A stretch of 64,000 nucleotides of DNA from Elgaria multicarinata webbii (lineage: Eukaryota > Chordata > Lepidosauria > Squamata > Anguidae). The translations under genes and the position numbers were made by a program. Positions 60,540 through 64,000 of this stretch are shown in pieces (within the stretch, counting starts at the first letter, position 1; each line of letters opens with the position of its first letter). The notes beneath the pieces were generated by a model. That model searched no databases. It was not told where the DNA came from and saw only the letters and a list, made by a program, of their open reading frames with translations. The stretch lies in the NCBI RefSeq assembly GCF_023053635.1, contig NC_086172.1, positions 21,667,501-21,731,500 of the forward strand, in the 5' to 3' direction.

Positions 60540-62915
60540 GGGGGGCTCTTTATGCTGCCTTCATTGATTTTAAATCAGTTTTTAATCTCTTATCAAGAGA
60601 TCGACTCTGGGAAAAGTTCAAGGCCACTAACATTGATCGTCGTTTACTGTCTATCATCCGCAGTCTATATGAAAATCCTCGACTAGCAGTGCGGGCCACC
60701 TGACCGGGCCTGTCCCCACTTTTAATGGAGTGAAACAGGGCTGTGTTTTAGCCCCTACTCTGTTTAATTTTTATATTAACTCCCTGGATAAAAGCTTAGT
60801 GAAGGTACACTCTCACCACCCCAGTTTGTCTAACAGACCTCTGTCAATTCTGCTTTATGCAGTTGACGCTGTACTTTTATCATTGACAAGTGTTGGACTG
60901 AGGCGCTCCTTGAGGGCCCTGGACAGTTACTGTAAAAAATGAACTGTTGCGAATCAACTACGATAAAACTACGGTTGTTGTGTTCTCCGGGAAGAGGATA
61001 AAGCATAAATGGCAAATAAATGATCACCAAATTGAACAGGTGACTATCTATAGGTACTTAGGAATAATATTCCACTCATTAGGAACATGGAGGGTACAAT
61101 CAAAAAATGCTATTGTAAATATGCGAAGTGCAAAGGCACTCCTCTCCTTCTATTACAACAACAGAGGGCAGCACATCCCTTCTGTTATCCAGGTTTTTGT
61201 TGCCAAGGTTTTAGCCCAGATGTTGTATTGCTCAGAAGTATGTGCATTTGAAAACCTTGTTTCACTTGAGGCTGTGTATGGCGTTACACCCCACAAGCCA
61301 GTTCCCAAATGTATGTCTGGAGTTTGTAAGTGTGTGGTTTTTAGAATGTTGGCCTGAGTGGGCGGAGTTAGAATGTCTGAGGAGCGGGGAGGAGTGATAT
61401 ATGAGGGAATGACTGAGGGGATTATTGGAGACTTTTTAGGTACTCTTATAGAGTCTTTAGCACTTTCTGTGTGTTAGCTCTTGGTGTTTAGAGTACTTAA
61501 ATTCTGGAGAATTTGAGGTTCAGCGTAGAGAGTGGTGTCTTTGGAGTGTGGTGTGCACATAGTTGATGTATATTAAACAATACTGATAATAAAGAAAGCT
61601 CAAGAGTGATTGTGTGTGAGAAAGGAAAGTGCGTATGTGAAGGAGTGAAAGGACTGGATGAAAGGTTTCAAAAAGGTTTTAAAATGTTTTATTTGAAACA
61701 AAGCTTGTGAACTTCTTAAAATAAATTTTAATTATTTTGTTTTAACTACCACAAAAATCCCACGTGTCTGTTTGGCATTTATCATCTGAAGTGTATACAT
61801 TTAGCACCGACTCTGACAATAATTCACCTCAGCACATACAACTCACAGTGTATTATTTTATATGTTGAAATCCTCCATTTAACCCCTTTCTCCACATAGT
61901 TTGGAGGAAGGCGGTGTTTGTCCCTCACCTCAGGCGTATCAAGCGGTGGTGCTTGGCTTGAGCAGGGAGTAGCCGCAGCCAGGCCTGGTGTTCAGAGCCT
62001 GTGTCGTGGCACTGTGCAAACTAAATTTTTGAGAGCAATATTTTGTATTCCAAGCTGTGTTCCAAATGCAATTATACGGTTAGAGGCAGGGCAAATTTCA
62101 ATAGAAATTTGCGCAACCTGCATACGGTTGCGCAAATTCCATTTTTGGTTAAAAATGTTTGCGCCTGTCGGACTGGCTCTGCTTACATTAACTGACTCCT
62201 TCCAATCAAAGTGGACAAAGTTACTAAATACGAAATTATTAACTTTAGGTTTTTCTACAACTGCCATCCTTAACCCAAGGGTATGCCAAAGCAAAAATAG
62301 GTATTTTCCAGCAAATTCGACATTTTGAATTCCAAAATCATTTAAGCCAAGCAGCTCTATACCCTGTTTTTAGGGCTAACTAGAGCGTCATTTGCACCTG
62401 CTAACTATTTGATAAATCTGACCATCCCCAAACTTGGAAAGGCATTTATGTTAGCCAAATTTAATGTTTTCCTGTCTGTACTGTTGGAAGGTAGATTCAA
62501 AAAGATCCCTTATAGCAAGCGGGTTTTCCCATGTGAGAAGTAGAGACAGTGGGTCACGTCCTGCTTCATTTGTAACTTTTACCTTAGATCTTCTCTCATA
62601 ACCCCACTCATACAAAACATTCCAGGTAGGGCGGATAAATTCTACCTAGAGTATCTCTTGTCAGACCTGAACTTTCAGATCACGGCTAAAGTGGCTAGAT
62701 TTTGCGCAGCAGCCATAAACCGTCATAGAGAGGTGATAAATTAATATTGTTAAACGTTCTACAGATGGGTTTCTCAAGGTTCTCCTGTTGGTGCTAGTAT
62801 ATTTTGACTTTTAATCTCTCAATTTTAACTCTATTTGACTGTTGTTTTTAACTGTATTTTATTGTTCATTTGTTCTGAGATGCTGGCTGTTTGCCGTAAT
62901 AAACTTGATTGATTG
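60540..62915 (+). mobile_element. Non-LTR retrotransposon (LINE), RT region, broken and interrupted
   Basis: The reverse transcriptase fingers and palm are recognisable: AFIDFKSVFNLLSRDRLWEK, then KQGCVLAPTLFNFYINSL, and LLYAVDAVLLS where YADD is expected. Next come INYDKTTVVVFSGK and IYRYLGIIFHS. After an insertion (61277-62011) the frame family continues with TKFLRAIFCIPSCVPNAIIR and LRKFHFWLK. It ends GTAATAAACTTGATTGATTG. Several frame breaks and the YAVD change make it inactive. It is neither CR1 nor L2, and I do not fix the clade. Confidence 0.8.
61277..62011. mobile_element. 735-bp insertion in a LINE with 5-bp duplication CTGTG; LTR-like
   Basis: CTGTG occurs at 61272-61276 and 62012-62016, and the LINE coding sequence resumes exactly across it (LEAV then QTKFLRAI). 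In minus orientation the insert runs TGCCACGACACAG to GTAACGCCATA. It thus starts TG and ends ATA, like the copia LTR here. A plus-strand AATAAAG is at about 61590. The size and 5-bp duplication suit a solo LTR. Treated as a fossil. Confidence 0.55.
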
Positions 62916-63023
62916 GTGCGTACATCATCCACAGAACTACATTATGGAGGCAATCAACAAATAAAAATAAATAAATTTAGGGGGGGAAATTTTTATTTTA
63001 GAAATGGAATAGTTAAAACACAC

Positions 63024-63285
63024 CAGGCTCATTCACACGTAACGATTAATTATGGGTGGAAACAACCCATACTTAGTTGGGGCACGGCAGCAATAAGCCC
63101 ACTTGGGACTTCTGAGTCTGAACTCGTGATTTGTTGTTGGGTTAAAACCCTAGGTTGTTTGTCTTTCAACAGCCCAGAATTCCAGGTTTGGGCATCGGAT
63201 GCAAAGCGGATGTTGCAAGCAGGTGGGAGGCAGTGTACACAGATGCTCCATTGCAGCCCTCTAATTGGTGTTACGTGTAAACCAG
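63024..63285. mobile_element. Possible inverted-repeat element
   Basis: AGGCTCATTCACACGTAACG on the left and GTTACGTGTAAACCAGGTCA on the right are approximate inverted ends. The duplication is not clear. Confidence 0.35.
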
Positions 63286-63381
63286 GTCACACTCTAGAAA
63301 CATCAGCTAATAGTGAACCTCTAGTTATAAAAATAGCAATAAAATTATTTCCTACAAAATAGCTATGAAATCTAACTAGGA

Positions 63382-63517
63382 CTACACGTCCTCCTCTTTC
63401 ATTTTCTTGGTTTTCCTGGACTTTCCAGATCCTTTAGTCAATTTCTTACTTTTGGTTTTATAGATAGGGGAGCTGAGGAAGTCAGTAACTGTAAATGGGT
63501 CACCACGCCTGAGTTTC
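63382..63517 (-). CDS. Shugoshin-family protein, last exon
   Basis: A minus-strand exon with acceptor TCCCCATCTCTGCAG before 63517 and stop TAG at 63384-63382. One base completes an Arg codon, then 44 residues: KLRRGDPFTVTDFLSSPIYK, followed by a Lys-rich tail ending KKMKEEDV. KLRRGDPFT is the end of the shugoshin C-terminal motif (SGO C box) as I remember it from SGO1, where FLNSPIFK follows. Shugoshins recruit PP2A and protect centromeric cohesin, and the C box binds centromeric chromatin. Whether this is SGO1 or SGO2 cannot be decided from 90 residues. The gene is convergent with IDH1. Confidence 0.75.
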
Positions 63518-63707
63518 CTGCAGAGATGGGGAGGGTAGAGAGAGAAAAGGAATATAATGTAGTTGTCGCATTTTAACTTCATATTCCAGAAAACAGCACC
63601 CCCAATAAGTGACTATAGTTTCCAGACATAGATACTTGACTTGGGAGTAAAAGCTTGTTTCACTTGCCTCCTGTAAAAGGAAGCTTGGCATCAAACACAA
63701 AACTAAC

Positions 63708-63840
63708 CTGTTGATCTTGGGCTCTGCGTAGCAAACTTCCTTGTTTCTCCGTCTACTTGGACGTGTTGGAGAGACTTCTAGAGGGATGGAATGGCATGAA
63801 CTTGGGCTAGCATTGGTCAAATCTTTCAGGACTTTGTTTT
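63708..63840 (-). CDS. Shugoshin-family protein, penultimate exon
   Basis: Acceptor CTCTGTTCACAG before 63840 and donor ATCAACAG|GTTAGT at 63708/63707. 133 bases encode NKVLKDLTNASPSSCHSIPL, EVSPTRPSRRRNKEVCYAEP and KIN, then a split Arg joined in phase to 63517. SRRRNKEVCYAEP followed by KLRRGD across the junction is the complete SGO C-terminal box (basic cluster, V-x-Y-x-EP, KLRR). The intact splice sites and phase argue for a working gene and not a retrocopy. The rest of the gene lies beyond the right edge. Confidence 0.75.
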
Positions 63841-63946
63841 CTGTGAACAGAGTTAGGAAAAAATGATTGTGCTACACCAATATCTCAGTTCAACTGCTTG
63901 TCAATTAAGAATGATCTGATGCATTAGGCTGAGTGATTTGCTTTAA

Positions 63947-64000
63947 ACCATTATCCTGTGCAAATTTAAACAGAAAAAAAGCCTGGTTGGGGCATGCTGG
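63947..64000. mobile_element. Palindromic TTAA-type miniature element, cut by the window edge
   Basis: After TTAA (63943-63946) the sequence TATCCTGTGCAAATTTAAAC, AGAAAAAAAGCCTGG and GGGGCATGCTGG matches the left half of the 31346 family. Confidence 0.5.

Larger units (their letters stand above)
57906..63381. other. Intergenic region between IDH1 and the shugoshin-like gene
   Basis: Filled by a GC-rich inverted-repeat element, two related segments about 0.8 kb apart, CR1 ends and a LINE with an insertion. No host exon was found. I looked for the small gene that lies next to IDH1 in human (C2orf80) and did not see it. 57910-58405 looks unique. Confidence 0.6.

Overview
The window looks like vertebrate nuclear DNA from a non-avian sauropsid, most likely a lizard or snake. 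Two conserved genes are cut by long introns. Between them lies a mixture of young and old repeats: CR1, L2-like and L1 LINEs, tRNA-derived SINEs of the type common in squamates, many small inverted-repeat DNA transposons, hAT elements and one young Ty1/copia element. No bacterial-type gene organisation, CRISPR array or operon is present. The species call is an inference from this repeat mix and from protein similarity remembered from human and mouse.

Layout. From the left edge to about 26.4 kb the window holds the 5' end of PIKFYVE on the minus strand. A GC-rich promoter and noncoding first exon end near 26238, the ATG exon is 18497-18678, and a further coding exon is 14855-15034. The left 14.8 kb is a large intron 3 with no further exon that I could find. 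From 26.5 to 33 kb is a repeat-rich spacer. The second CpG-rich promoter (about 32.96-33.48 kb) starts IDH1 on the plus strand. Its eight coding exons (39187 to 57220) give a complete 415-residue NADP-dependent cytosolic isocitrate dehydrogenase, followed by a 3' UTR with an AATAAA at 57883. The divergent PIKFYVE/IDH1 pair matches the order I know from human chromosome 2. At the right edge two minus-strand exons (63382-63517 and 63708-63840) encode the C terminus of a shugoshin-family protein, convergent with IDH1.

The host genes are unrelated in function. IDH1 makes NADPH and 2-oxoglutarate from isocitrate, PIKFYVE is an endosomal phosphoinositide kinase, and shugoshin protects centromeric cohesin. 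Nothing suggests a joint system.

The most informative structure is in the mobile DNA. A copia element (7195-11217) has indistinguishable 476-bp LTRs, a perfect 5-bp target duplication and a primer site matching the middle of initiator tRNA-Met. A 735-bp insertion (61277-62011) sits inside a LINE with a perfect 5-bp duplication. Seven inverted-repeat elements share 3-bp target duplications, and one of them lies just inside the first IDH1 intron. Four hAT elements have perfect 8-bp duplications, palindromic elements carry TTAA duplications, and several long hairpins remain unexplained. Coordinates of repeats without target duplications are approximate, and all family names are from memory, not from a search.
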